Source: Nisaea sp.
GTDB taxonomy: Bacteria; Pseudomonadota; Alphaproteobacteria; Thalassobaculales; Thalassobaculaceae
Reading direction: 5' to 3'
Assembly: GCF_017640745.1 (NCBI RefSeq)
Contig: NZ_JAEPQA010000001.1
Span: 82,852 to 146,851, forward strand
Length of the DNA stretch: 64,000 nucleotides
The notes below the pieces were generated by a model that was not told the DNA's origin, did not search any database, and saw only the letters and a list, made by a program, of their open reading frames with translations. Each line of letters begins with the position of its first letter. Positions within the stretch are counted from its first letter, which is position 1. Positions 25,844 through 33,377 of the stretch are shown here, piece after piece. Made by a program: the position numbers and the translations under genes.

Positions 25844-26296
25844 CTAGAGCTCGCCGGTCATCACATATCGCAGGATCGCCGCGACCTGAGCCGGCGTTTC
25901 GGCCACGGCAAGAGCCGCACCATCGACCTCTTTCAGCGGATGGGTCAGTGATGGATCGTGCTGCACGATCAAGGGCTTGCCGAGTGCCGCCGCATAACCT
26001 GCATCGAACGCCGCGTTCCATTGCTTGTATTTGTCGCCAAACCGCACCACGACCACGTCGGCGCGTTCGATCAGGGTGCGTGTCCGGATCGCGTTGATCT
26101 TGGCGCCCTTGTGATCGGCCCAGAAATTGTTCTCCTCGGCGCCAAGGATCGTCACGCCGCAATCGTCGCTGTTCTCGTGCACCGTCACGGGCGCGGTGAA
26201 TGCGATATCGAGAGAAGCATTCCTCGCCGCGTCCTCGATCTCCTTGCGCCAATCCGTATGGATCTCACCCGACAGGTAGACCTCTAGTTCCGCCAT
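25844..26296 (-). CDS. YtoQ family protein (nucleoside 2-deoxyribosyltransferase-like fold)
   Basis: This is a cytosolic protein of 150 residues matching the uncharacterised YtoQ family. Recognisable segments are VYLSGEIHTDWRKEIEDA at the start, TAPVTVHENSDDCGVTILG in the middle, and FGDKYKQWNAAFDAGYAAALGKPLIVQHDP near residue 88. The last segment recalls nucleoside 2-deoxyribosyltransferase-like folds, in which a Glu or Asp at AFDAGYAAA contacts the sugar; this functional link is an inference. GGAGGAGGA precedes the ATG as ribosome site. It is the first gene of a pair with the racemase and is divergent from the binding-lipoprotein gene, sharing about 155 bases of control region with it. Confidence 0.85.
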   Translation of the reverse strand: MAELEVYLSGEIHTDWRKEIEDAARNASLDIAFTAPVTVHENSDDCGVTILGAEENNFWADHKGAKINAIRTRTLIERADVVVVRFGDKYKQWNAAFDAGYAAALGKPLIVQHDPSLTHPLKEVDGAALAVAETPAQVAAILRYVMTGEL

Positions 26297-26401
26297 CGTC
26301 TCCTCCTCCTTAATGACAGGCCATTGATAGCTGATTCGGATCGTCAGTGCAGTGCCTCGGGGAAAGATTAGAGTGGGCCGGAGGACCGTGTTTACGAATC
26401 A

Positions 26402-26421
26402 TTATCTCAAAAGTGAGATAA
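26402..26421. promoter_or_regulatory. Perfect 20-bp inverted repeat, probable operator
   Basis: TTATCTCA-AAAG-TGAGATAA is a perfect inverted repeat with 8-bp arms. It sits 31 bases before the ATG of the binding-lipoprotein gene and 106 bases before the divergent ytoQ-like gene, so it could control either. Its AT-rich arms contrast with the local sequence. No regulator gene is adjacent, and the cognate protein is unknown. Confidence 0.5.
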
Positions 26422-26451
26422 ATCGGCTTCTTCACCATGGCGGAGATACCC

Positions 26452-27549
26452 ATGCGGTCCGTGAAATTCGGCTTGTCGATCCTTGTCAGTCTCTTCTCGC
26501 TCGGCGGATGCGGTGAGCCGGATCCGGTCCGGATCGGCTTCATCGGAGGCCTGGAAGGGCGGGCGTCGGACATCGGGATCGCGTCGCGAAACGCGGTTCA
26601 GCTAGGTGTGGACGAGGTGAATACCGCCGGCGGGATCAACGGTCGAAAGGTCGAGCTCTACGTGCGGGACGATGGTGGGACCGCCGAGGGCGGTGCCGAA
26701 GCGGCGCGGGCTCTGGTCGGCGAAAAGGTCGACGCCATTATCGGCCCCAATCTCAGCGTGGTCGCCAGCGGAATGGTTCCGGTCATCAACGAGGCCGGGA
26801 TCGTCTCGATCTCACCGACGGTCTCCTCCTTGGCCTTCGTCGGGAAGGACGACTATTTCTACAGAATCGGATCCACGACGAGACAATATGCGACCGCTTA
26901 TGCTGACTTCTGCGAGAAGGCCGGCATCAAGCGGATGGCGATGACCCTCGACAAACGCAATGCCGTTTTTTCCGAAAGCTGGCTTGCGGAGTTCCGTGCC
27001 GCGCACGAAGCTCGGGGAGGAGAGGTCATTGCCGCCGTTTCGTTCGATGCCACTGTGAGCGGCGACTTCGCCAGGGTTACGCGCGAGATTCTCGAAACCC
27101 GGCCGGACGCTCTGCTTTTCATCGCAAACGGCGTCGACTCTGCCCAGTTTGCTCAGCAGGTTCGTAAACTGGATCCAGACATCCCTTTTTTCGCGGCGGA
27201 ATGGGCCGCGTCCGAGAGCCTGTTCGAGCTCGGCGGACGGGCAATCGAAGGTCTGATCCTGCTGCAGACATACGATCGCTATGACGATCGAGCGCGATAT
27301 GTGTCTTTTCGGGATGCCTATCGGGATCGATTTCAGGAAGATCCGGGTTTCTCCAGTGTGGCTGCCTATGACGGGCTGACGGCTCTTTTAGCGGCCTTGC
27401 GGTCCGGCAACGAGAACCTGAAAGAAGCGATGGATTCAGTTGGGTCGGTGGAAGGCTTGCAGCAGATCGTTGAGTTTGACGCCTTCGGCGACAGTGAGAG
27501 GCGCCGCGTATTCGTCGAAGCCAGAGACGGCAAGTTCATCCGCAAATGA
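26452..27549 (+). CDS. Periplasmic-binding lipoprotein (LivJ-like) coupled to a histidine kinase
   Basis: This 365-residue protein has the fold of branched-chain amino acid/amide ABC binding proteins (type I, Peripla_BP_6). The start at the ATG at 26452 gives a short signal peptide ending in the lipobox L17-G-G-C20, so it is a lipoprotein anchored in the envelope. Mature motifs are RIGFIGGLEGRASDIGIASRNAVQLGVDEVN and AIIGPNLSVVASGMVPVINEAGI, as read in parts. No permease or ATPase gene is near. Instead its stop overlaps the start of a sensor kinase by four bases (ATGA), so it most likely senses a small ligand and signals through that kinase, in the manner known for LuxP-LuxQ or TorT-TorS. The ligand is unknown. 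An ATG at 26437 is an alternative start. Confidence 0.85.
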   Translation: MRSVKFGLSILVSLFSLGGCGEPDPVRIGFIGGLEGRASDIGIASRNAVQLGVDEVNTAGGINGRKVELYVRDDGGTAEGGAEAARALVGEKVDAIIGPNLSVVASGMVPVINEAGIVSISPTVSSLAFVGKDDYFYRIGSTTRQYATAYADFCEKAGIKRMAMTLDKRNAVFSESWLAEFRAAHEARGGEVIAAVSFDATVSGDFARVTREILETRPDALLFIANGVDSAQFAQQVRKLDPDIPFFAAEWAASESLFELGGRAIEGLILLQTYDRYDDRARYVSFRDAYRDRFQEDPGFSSVAAYDGLTALLAALRSGNENLKEAMDSVGSVEGLQQIVEFDAFGDSERRRVFVEARDGKFIRK

Positions 27550-29507
27550 TCTTCGGCACGGCCTTTTCCCTCAGGTTTGCGCTGACAGGACTCTTCCTGC
27601 TGACCCCGCTGGTGGCGCTGATCATCGTCGGTTCGGTCACACTTGCGGTGCGCCTGCCCCAGATCTCCAAAGAAAACAATGCGATCGCGCGTGCCTCGGC
27701 AGCGGAGATGGCGGCCCGCCTGGAAGAATATCTGACCTCGCTCGAGGACCGGTTGCAGGTGGTGGCTTCCGGGATCGACTCGCTTTCCGGCATTAACAGC
27801 CACGCCATGCTGGAGGCCGCGCGGGGGCACAGTTTCGACGCGATCTATCTCCTCGACACTGGCGGGATTGTACGCGACGCAAGCGTCAGAAACTTCGATC
27901 TCGAATTCACGGTCGAACTTATCGGCACGGATCTCTCGGGCAACAAGCTGTTTCAGGAGACTTCGGCAACTGGGGAAAAGGCATGGAGCGATACGCAGCT
28001 CTCTGCGATCACCGGCATCGTCATGGTCGGTCTGGCCGTCCCGGTTCCGAGTACCGGCCAGGTGATCATCGGCGAGGTTTCGCTCGAACAGATCGTTTCC
28101 ATCAGCCGCTTCAGCAGAAGCAACGAGCAATTGGACCTTTGGATCGTCGACCGACGCGGCGAGATCGTTGCGGATACCAATCCGACCCGCTCCGGCAGGC
28201 GCAATCTTCTGAACGTTCCGATTGTCCGCGCCGGGCTTAACGGTACTCCGATCCCGGATGAGATCTCATTCGACGGTTATGACTATTTCGCCTGGGCAGA
28301 GTTCTCCGAATCACTCGGTTGGCTATTCGTCAGTCGAATTCCGCGCGGGATGGATAATGCGACGACGCGGGAAACTGTCTGGATCGTCGCGATCGGCTTC
28401 ATCGCGACATCGTTGCTCGGCGTGTTGCTCGCACCGCTCTGGGCACAGGCGATGATACGCACGATCAGCTCCGTCATCGATCAGGCGCGGATGATCGCGT
28501 CGGGGAAAACCCCCGAAGCGTGGCCGACCGGGCCAATCAAGGAGTTCAATCAGTTATCGGACGATCTGGAAGCGATGGCCAACGCATTGGTCAGTCGCGA
28601 GAAGGCGCTCAAGGAAATCAACGAAGAGCTTGAGAACCGGGTACGGAACAGAACGCGAGACCTCGCAGCTTCGAATGCCGAACTGTCTCAGGCACTGGAC
28701 CATCTCCGCAAGACACAGGGAGAACTTGTCGAGTCGGAGAGGCTTGCCGCCCTCGGTCGCCTCGTCGCCGGCGTGGCGCATGAACTGAACACACCGCTCG
28801 GGAACAGCAAGCTCAGTCTGTCGGCGCAGATCCACGAGATCGAAAACTTCTCTCGCCTTATGAACTCGGGACTGAAGAAGTCCGATCTGACTGGTTTCGT
28901 GGATAGAATGCGCCAAGGAACATCCGTCGCCGAGATGAATGTCGAGCGTGCCTGCAATCTCGTGAGCAGTTTCAAGCAGGTCGCTGTCGATCGCACGGCC
29001 TCCTACAGACGGGTCTTCAGGCTCAACGACCTGATCAGCGGAACCGTGCTCACGCTGCAGCCTTCGATCAGCAAGTCGATCAACGTCGTTGTCGAGGAGA
29101 TCCCGGCAAAGATCGAACTCGACAGCTATCCGGGAGAATTCGGGCAGGTCATAACGAACCTCGTCGACAATGCGGTAAAGCATGCTTTCCCCGACGGAGC
29201 AGGAACCGTGCGCCTGACCGTATACGAGCCGGATTCGAAATCGATATCCGTGACTATCGAGGACGACGGGATCGGCATGACGGAAGACATCGCCGATCAG
29301 ATCTTCAACCCGTTCTTCACCACAAAATTCGGCCAGGGCGGAACGGGTCTCGGTTTGCACATCTCCTACAACGCCGTGGCCAATGTCCTTGGTGGCACCT
29401 TGTCGGTGACCAGCGCACCGGGAACCGGTAGCGCTTTTAAGATCACGGTGCCGCTCGTCGCGCCGCAACCGGATACCGAGTCCGAGACTGTCAGGGAAAC
29501 GTCCTAG
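27546..29507 (+). CDS. Membrane sensor histidine kinase (Cache-HAMP-HisKA-HATPase)
   Basis: This 653-residue kinase has a first membrane segment at residues 12-36, a periplasmic region of about 240 residues with a Cache-like strand pattern (FDAIYLLDTGGIVRDASV; LWIVDRRGEIVADT), and a second membrane segment at 278-300. A HAMP-like linker and a coiled coil (345-400) follow. The phospho-acceptor is H412 in VAHELNTPLGNSK. The ATPase domain shows the N box NLVDNAVKHAF, the G1 box DDGIGM, the F box NPFFTTKFGQGGTGLGL and G2. There is no receiver domain, and no response regulator gene lies nearby, so the partner is encoded elsewhere. Translational coupling to the binding-lipoprotein gene (four-base overlap) suggests a fixed sensor complex. 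Confidence 0.93.
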   Translation: MIFGTAFSLRFALTGLFLLTPLVALIIVGSVTLAVRLPQISKENNAIARASAAEMAARLEEYLTSLEDRLQVVASGIDSLSGINSHAMLEAARGHSFDAIYLLDTGGIVRDASVRNFDLEFTVELIGTDLSGNKLFQETSATGEKAWSDTQLSAITGIVMVGLAVPVPSTGQVIIGEVSLEQIVSISRFSRSNEQLDLWIVDRRGEIVADTNPTRSGRRNLLNVPIVRAGLNGTPIPDEISFDGYDYFAWAEFSESLGWLFVSRIPRGMDNATTRETVWIVAIGFIATSLLGVLLAPLWAQAMIRTISSVIDQARMIASGKTPEAWPTGPIKEFNQLSDDLEAMANALVSREKALKEINEELENRVRNRTRDLAASNAELSQALDHLRKTQGELVESERLAALGRLVAGVAHELNTPLGNSKLSLSAQIHEIENFSRLMNSGLKKSDLTGFVDRMRQGTSVAEMNVERACNLVSSFKQVAVDRTASYRRVFRLNDLISGTVLTLQPSISKSINVVVEEIPAKIELDSYPGEFGQVITNLVDNAVKHAFPDGAGTVRLTVYEPDSKSISVTIEDDGIGMTEDIADQIFNPFFTTKFGQGGTGLGLHISYNAVANVLGGTLSVTSAPGTGSAFKITVPLVAPQPDTESETVRETS

Positions 29508-29556
29508 CGCGTTTCCCGTCCCCGGCGGCACATGCACTGCCCTTCGTCGGGTTCCA

Positions 29557-29585
29557 TTGACATTCCAAAGCCAAAAAGCTGAAAT
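29557..29585 (+). promoter_or_regulatory. Strong candidate promoter of the BMP transporter operon
   Basis: A consensus TTGACA (29557-29562) is followed after 17 bases by TGAAAT (29580-29585, four of six consensus bases). Transcription would start near 29592, leaving a leader of about 170 bases before the BMP gene. Confidence 0.6.
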
Positions 29586-29591
29586 CCAATT

Positions 29592-29763
29592 GTCACACGC
29601 GATGGCATCGCTGGCCCGGACCCTCGTCCGGGCTCCCCGCAGAAAGGGGCGATGCGCAGAAGAATGCCACGGGTGCGGCGGGAGGATTTGGCAAAAAGAA
29701 ACTGAGCTCAATGTGACCGGAGGGGTCCGGATCACAGGCCGTTTCGCTTTTCGGGGGACTGAC
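29592..29763 (+). ncRNA. Structured 5' leader, candidate riboregulator of the BMP operon
   Basis: The leader holds several pairings. (a) GCATCGC (29605-29611) pairs perfectly with GCGATGC (29649-29655), enclosing two hairpins: GCCCGGAC/GTCCGGGC (29614-29621 and 29626-29633) and CCC/GGG (29636-29638 and 29646-29648). This gives a three-way junction. (b) The same GCATCGC can pair locally with GCGAT (29599-29603), a competing fold. (c) TGCCA (29665-29669) pairs with TGGCA (29689-29693). (d) TGTGACCGGA (29712-29721) pairs with TCCGG-A-TCACA (29726-29736). The ribosome site GGGGGA follows at 29753-29758. It matches no riboswitch class I can name. The fold was made by eye in GC-rich DNA, so it is tentative. 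Confidence 0.4.
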
Positions 29764-30768
29764 ATGACTTTCATTTCGCGCCGCCAGGCTCTGACCACGC
29801 TGGCCGCTCTCAGCGCCATTTCCATGCTGCCGGTGACGGCGAACGCCGCCGACAAGATCAAGGTCGCGGGCATCTACACCCAGCCGATCCAGCAGAAGTG
29901 GGACGCCCGCCTGCACCAGGGGCTCGAAGCCGCAAAGGCCGCGGGCAAGATCGAGTATTCCTATTCGGAGAAGGTCTCCAACACCGATTATATCCGCGTG
30001 CTGCGCGAATATGCCGAAAGCGGTGTCCAGCTGATCGTCGGCGAGGCCTTCGGCATCAGCCGCGAGGCGCGCAAGGTGGCGGACGAGTATCCGAATGTCG
30101 CCTTCCTGATGGGCGATCCCTTCAAGCCCCACGGCAGCAACTTCTCGGTCTTCGACAACTACATTCACGAGCCCTGCTACCTGATGGGCATCATCGCCGG
30201 GCATATGACCAAGTCCAAGAAGATCGGCATGGTCGGCGGTTATCCGATCGGCGAGGTGAACCGGCTGTTCCACGCCTTCATGAACGGCGCCCGTTCGGTT
30301 AACCCGGACATTCAGTTCAAGGTCACCTTCATCGGCTCCTGGTACGACCCGCCGAAAGCCAAGGAAGCCGCCTTCGCGCAGATCGAGGCCGGCGTCGACG
30401 TGCTCTATGCCGAGCGTGCGGGCGTGGTCGACGCGGCGCGCGAAAAGGGCATCATCGCCTTCGGGAACGTGAACGACATGAACAAGGAGGAGAACGGCAC
30501 CAATGTCGTCGTGACCTCCGCGCTCTGGCACATGGAAGAAGCCATTGCTCATGCCATCGACCTTGTGAAGGCCGGCAATTTCAAGGCCGAGGATTACAAG
30601 GAATGGACGATGATGCAGAAGGGCGGCGCCAGCCTCGCGCCTTATTATGAGTTCGAGGACAAGATCCCGGCTGAAGCGAAGGCCAAGGTCGAAGAGCTGA
30701 AGGCGAAGATCCTCTCCGGCGAGTTCGTGGTCGAGATCAACGACGAAGAGCCGAAATCGACCTTCTGA
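29764..30768 (+). CDS. BMP family ABC transporter substrate-binding protein
   Basis: This 334-residue periplasmic binding protein belongs to the basic membrane protein (BMP/PnrA) family, which binds purine nucleosides or nucleobases for an ABC importer. The ATG at 29764 has GGGGGA as ribosome site. The signal peptide MTFISRRQALTTLAALSAIS carries a twin-arginine pair and a cleavage site after TANAA, so Tat export is possible. The mature protein starts DKIKVAGIYTQPIQQKWD and shows the BMP segments GFGISREARKVADEYPNVAFLMGD-like (here EAFGISREARKVADEYPNVA) and KKIGMVGGYPIGEVNR. The longer frame back to 29557 covers the promoter and leader and is not used. It is the first gene of a five-gene unit with the ATPase, two permeases and a deaminase. 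Confidence 0.93.
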   Translation: MTFISRRQALTTLAALSAISMLPVTANAADKIKVAGIYTQPIQQKWDARLHQGLEAAKAAGKIEYSYSEKVSNTDYIRVLREYAESGVQLIVGEAFGISREARKVADEYPNVAFLMGDPFKPHGSNFSVFDNYIHEPCYLMGIIAGHMTKSKKIGMVGGYPIGEVNRLFHAFMNGARSVNPDIQFKVTFIGSWYDPPKAKEAAFAQIEAGVDVLYAERAGVVDAAREKGIIAFGNVNDMNKEENGTNVVVTSALWHMEEAIAHAIDLVKAGNFKAEDYKEWTMMQKGGASLAPYYEFEDKIPAEAKAKVEELKAKILSGEFVVEINDEEPKSTF

Positions 30769-30788
30769 TCCCGCGCTGGGTTACCCCT

Positions 30789-32324
30789 GTGACTGTAAAA
30801 ACCGGTGACGTGACGCCCCTGCTGAGCTTCAGGGGCGTCACCAAGCGTTTCGGCCCGCTGACGGCGAACGACGCGATCTCGCTCGACCTGAAGGCAGGCG
30901 AGGTCCTGGCGTTGCTTGGCGAAAACGGTGCCGGCAAGACCACGCTGATGAATATCCTCTTCGGCCATTACATGGCGGATGAGGGGGCGATCCTGATCGA
31001 CGGCAATCCGCTGCCGCGGGGCTCGACCGACGCCGCGATCCATGCCGGGATCGGTATGGTGCATCAGCATTTCACTCTCGCCGAAAACCTTACCGTGCTG
31101 GAAAACATCACGCTCGGGACCGAACCGCTCTTCTCCTGGCGCCGGAACATCCGCGCGGCACGCGAGAAGATCTCCTCCATGGCCGTCGAATTCGGTCTCG
31201 ATGCGGATCCGGACAAACTCGTGGGCGAGCTCTCCGTCGGCGAGCGCCAGCGGGTCGAGATCCTGAAGGCGCTCTACCGCGATGCCCGCATCCTGATCCT
31301 CGACGAGCCGACCGCGGTGCTCACACCGCAGGAATCCGACAGTCTCTTCCAGACCCTGAAGAAACTGACCGCGCGCGGCCTTGCGGTGATCTTCATATCT
31401 CACAAGCTGAACGAGATCCTCAGCCATACCGACCGGGTTGTGGTACTCCGCCGCGGCAAGGTCGCGGGGACGGTGAAAACATCTGATGCCGACCGTGCCG
31501 GTCTGGCTCGGATGATGGTGGGCGAGGAGGTCAAGCGCCCGACCGCTGAGGCGATGGAGCCGGGCGCGCCGGTCGTGCGGCTCGCCGCGGTGTCCTGCAA
31601 GGCCGGATCGGAAGCCCAGAGCCTGAAATCGGTCAGCCTGGAGATACGCGCCCACGAGATCGTCGGGCTTGCCGGGGTTGCAGGCAACGGACAGCGCACG
31701 CTCGCGAGCCTGCTGTCCGGCCTCGCGGTCGCCGACAGCGGCGATGTCGAGATCCTCGGTGCGCCGGGAACGGACGATCCGACAGCGCTGGTCGCACGCG
31801 GTGTTGCCCGTATTCCCGAAGACCGGCATGCGACCGGCGTGGTCGGCGAGATGCCGCTTTGGGAGAACATCATCAGCGAGGAAAGACGGAGTGCGGAGAT
31901 CGCCCGCGCCGGGATCGTCATCGACAAGGGCAGGGCACTTGAGCGCACCCGCAACCTGATCAAGGAATTCGATATCCGCTGCGAAGGACCTGAGGCCGAA
32001 ACCCGTTTGCTTTCAGGCGGTAACATGCAGAAGCTCATCCTCGCGCGGGTTCTGTCGCGCGGGCCGCGCTTCATTCTCGCCAACCAGCCGGTGCGCGGCC
32101 TCGATGAGGGCGCGATCGCCTATGTGCAGCGCCGTTTGCTCGAAGCGCGCAAGGAGGGTGCCGGCATCCTGCTGATCTCCGAGGATCTCGACGAGCTCTT
32201 CGCGCTCAGCGACCGGATCGCCGTCATGTATCACGGCCACCTGTCGCCGGCGCGGCCTGCCTCCGAACTGACTGTCGGCGAGGTCGGATTGATGATGTCC
32301 GGCCAAGGCGCGGAGGCCGCCTGA
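30789..32324 (+). CDS. BMP-type ABC transporter ATP-binding protein (two nucleotide-binding domains)
   Basis: This 511-residue ATPase has two fused ABC domains and drives import through the two permeases that follow. Domain 1 (about residues 10-240) shows Walker A GENGAGKTTL, Q-loop VHQHFTL, signature LSVGERQRVEI and Walker B ILILDEPTAVL. Domain 2 (about 260-500) has the degenerate Walker A GVAGNGQRTL normal for this family, signature LSGGNMQKLILARVL, and ILANQPVRGLD in place of the usual DEPT, also typical of nucleoside importers of the BMP/NupO type. The GTG start lies 20 bases after the binding-protein gene. Its stop shares one base with the next start (TGATG), so translation is coupled. 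Confidence 0.93.
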   Translation: MTVKTGDVTPLLSFRGVTKRFGPLTANDAISLDLKAGEVLALLGENGAGKTTLMNILFGHYMADEGAILIDGNPLPRGSTDAAIHAGIGMVHQHFTLAENLTVLENITLGTEPLFSWRRNIRAAREKISSMAVEFGLDADPDKLVGELSVGERQRVEILKALYRDARILILDEPTAVLTPQESDSLFQTLKKLTARGLAVIFISHKLNEILSHTDRVVVLRRGKVAGTVKTSDADRAGLARMMVGEEVKRPTAEAMEPGAPVVRLAAVSCKAGSEAQSLKSVSLEIRAHEIVGLAGVAGNGQRTLASLLSGLAVADSGDVEILGAPGTDDPTALVARGVARIPEDRHATGVVGEMPLWENIISEERRSAEIARAGIVIDKGRALERTRNLIKEFDIRCEGPEAETRLLSGGNMQKLILARVLSRGPRFILANQPVRGLDEGAIAYVQRRLLEARKEGAGILLISEDLDELFALSDRIAVMYHGHLSPARPASELTVGEVGLMMSGQGAEAA

Positions 32325-33373
32325 TGCGCATCGAGGCACGGCAGCAGGTCGAGGTCTGGCGCATCGTTCTGGCGCCAATTCTCGCCGTCCTGGCGGCTCT
32401 GGTACTCGGTGCCGGACTGATCCTCTGGGCAGGAGAGGCGGTGTTCGCCTCCTACTGGGCGCTGCTGAAAGGCGCTCTCGGGTCGTCCTTCGCGATCAAC
32501 GAGACCCTCACCCGGACCACGCCGCTGATCTTCACCGGCCTTGCCGCCGCCGTCGCCTTCCGCGCCAAGTTCTACAATATCGGTGCCGAGGGGCAGCTCT
32601 ATTGCGGGGCGCTCGCCGCCACCTTCTTCGGAACCGGTCTCGTCGGACTGCCGCCTTTCCTGATGATTCCCTTCCTGATGCTGGTGGGCGCGATCGCGGG
32701 CGGTGCCATCCTGATCGTGCCGGTGCTGCTGAAGACCCACATGAAGGTCGACGAGGTGGTGACGACACTACTGCTGAACTTCGTCATCCTGCTGCTCGTC
32801 GGCTACCTGCTCGAAGGCCCCTGGAAGGACCCGATGTCGCTTGGCTGGCCACAGGCCGCACCGATCGTGGACGAGGGGATCTGGCCGCCGCTGCTTGCCA
32901 AGGGACGCCTGCACCTCGGCTTCGTCTTCGCGCTGATCGCGGCCGCGCTTGCCTGGGCGCTCATGCGCTTCACGGTCTGGGGCTACGAGATCCGCGCCGT
33001 CGGTCTCAATGCGTCCGCCGCCGGTTTCGCCGGGATCGGCGTCAATGCGACGGTGATCCGCACCGCGCTGATCTCCGGCGGTCTTGCCGGTCTCGCCGGT
33101 GTGAGCGAGGTCGCGGGGCTCAAGGGGTACCTCACGCTCGATCTCTCACCTGGCTTCGGCTATGCGGGCATCGCCGTCGCCATGCTCGCGCAGCTGCATC
33201 CGCTCGGTGTCATCCTCTCCGCCTTCTTCATCTCGGCGGTCTATGTCGGGGCCGACGCGATGAGCCGGACCACGGATATCCCGACCTATATCGCGGACGT
33301 GCTCGTCGGCCTTTCGGTCCTCACCATTCTGGTCAGCGTCATGCTCACCCGCTACCGTATCCGCTGGAGCTGA
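32324..33373 (+). CDS. BMP-type ABC transporter permease (first)
   Basis: This is an inner-membrane permease of 349 residues of the BPD_transp_2 family used by nucleoside/BMP importers. About ten hydrophobic segments are visible, starting with IVLAPILAVLAALVLGAGLILW at residues 14-35. Family motifs are the RTTPLIFTGLAAAVAFRAKFYNIGAEGQLY block near 65-95 and GYEIRAVGLNASAAGFAGI near 220, which couples to the ATPase. It begins in the stop codon of the ATPase gene and ends four bases before the second permease. It is the larger partner of a heterodimeric channel. Confidence 0.92.
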   Translation: MRIEARQQVEVWRIVLAPILAVLAALVLGAGLILWAGEAVFASYWALLKGALGSSFAINETLTRTTPLIFTGLAAAVAFRAKFYNIGAEGQLYCGALAATFFGTGLVGLPPFLMIPFLMLVGAIAGGAILIVPVLLKTHMKVDEVVTTLLLNFVILLLVGYLLEGPWKDPMSLGWPQAAPIVDEGIWPPLLAKGRLHLGFVFALIAAALAWALMRFTVWGYEIRAVGLNASAAGFAGIGVNATVIRTALISGGLAGLAGVSEVAGLKGYLTLDLSPGFGYAGIAVAMLAQLHPLGVILSAFFISAVYVGADAMSRTTDIPTYIADVLVGLSVLTILVSVMLTRYRIRWS

Positions 33374-33377
33374 GGCG

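Noticed and set aside
29557-29763. Extended start of the BMP binding protein at 29557
   Set aside because: The TTG there is part of a -35 element, and the added 69 residues precede a clear signal peptide at 29764.
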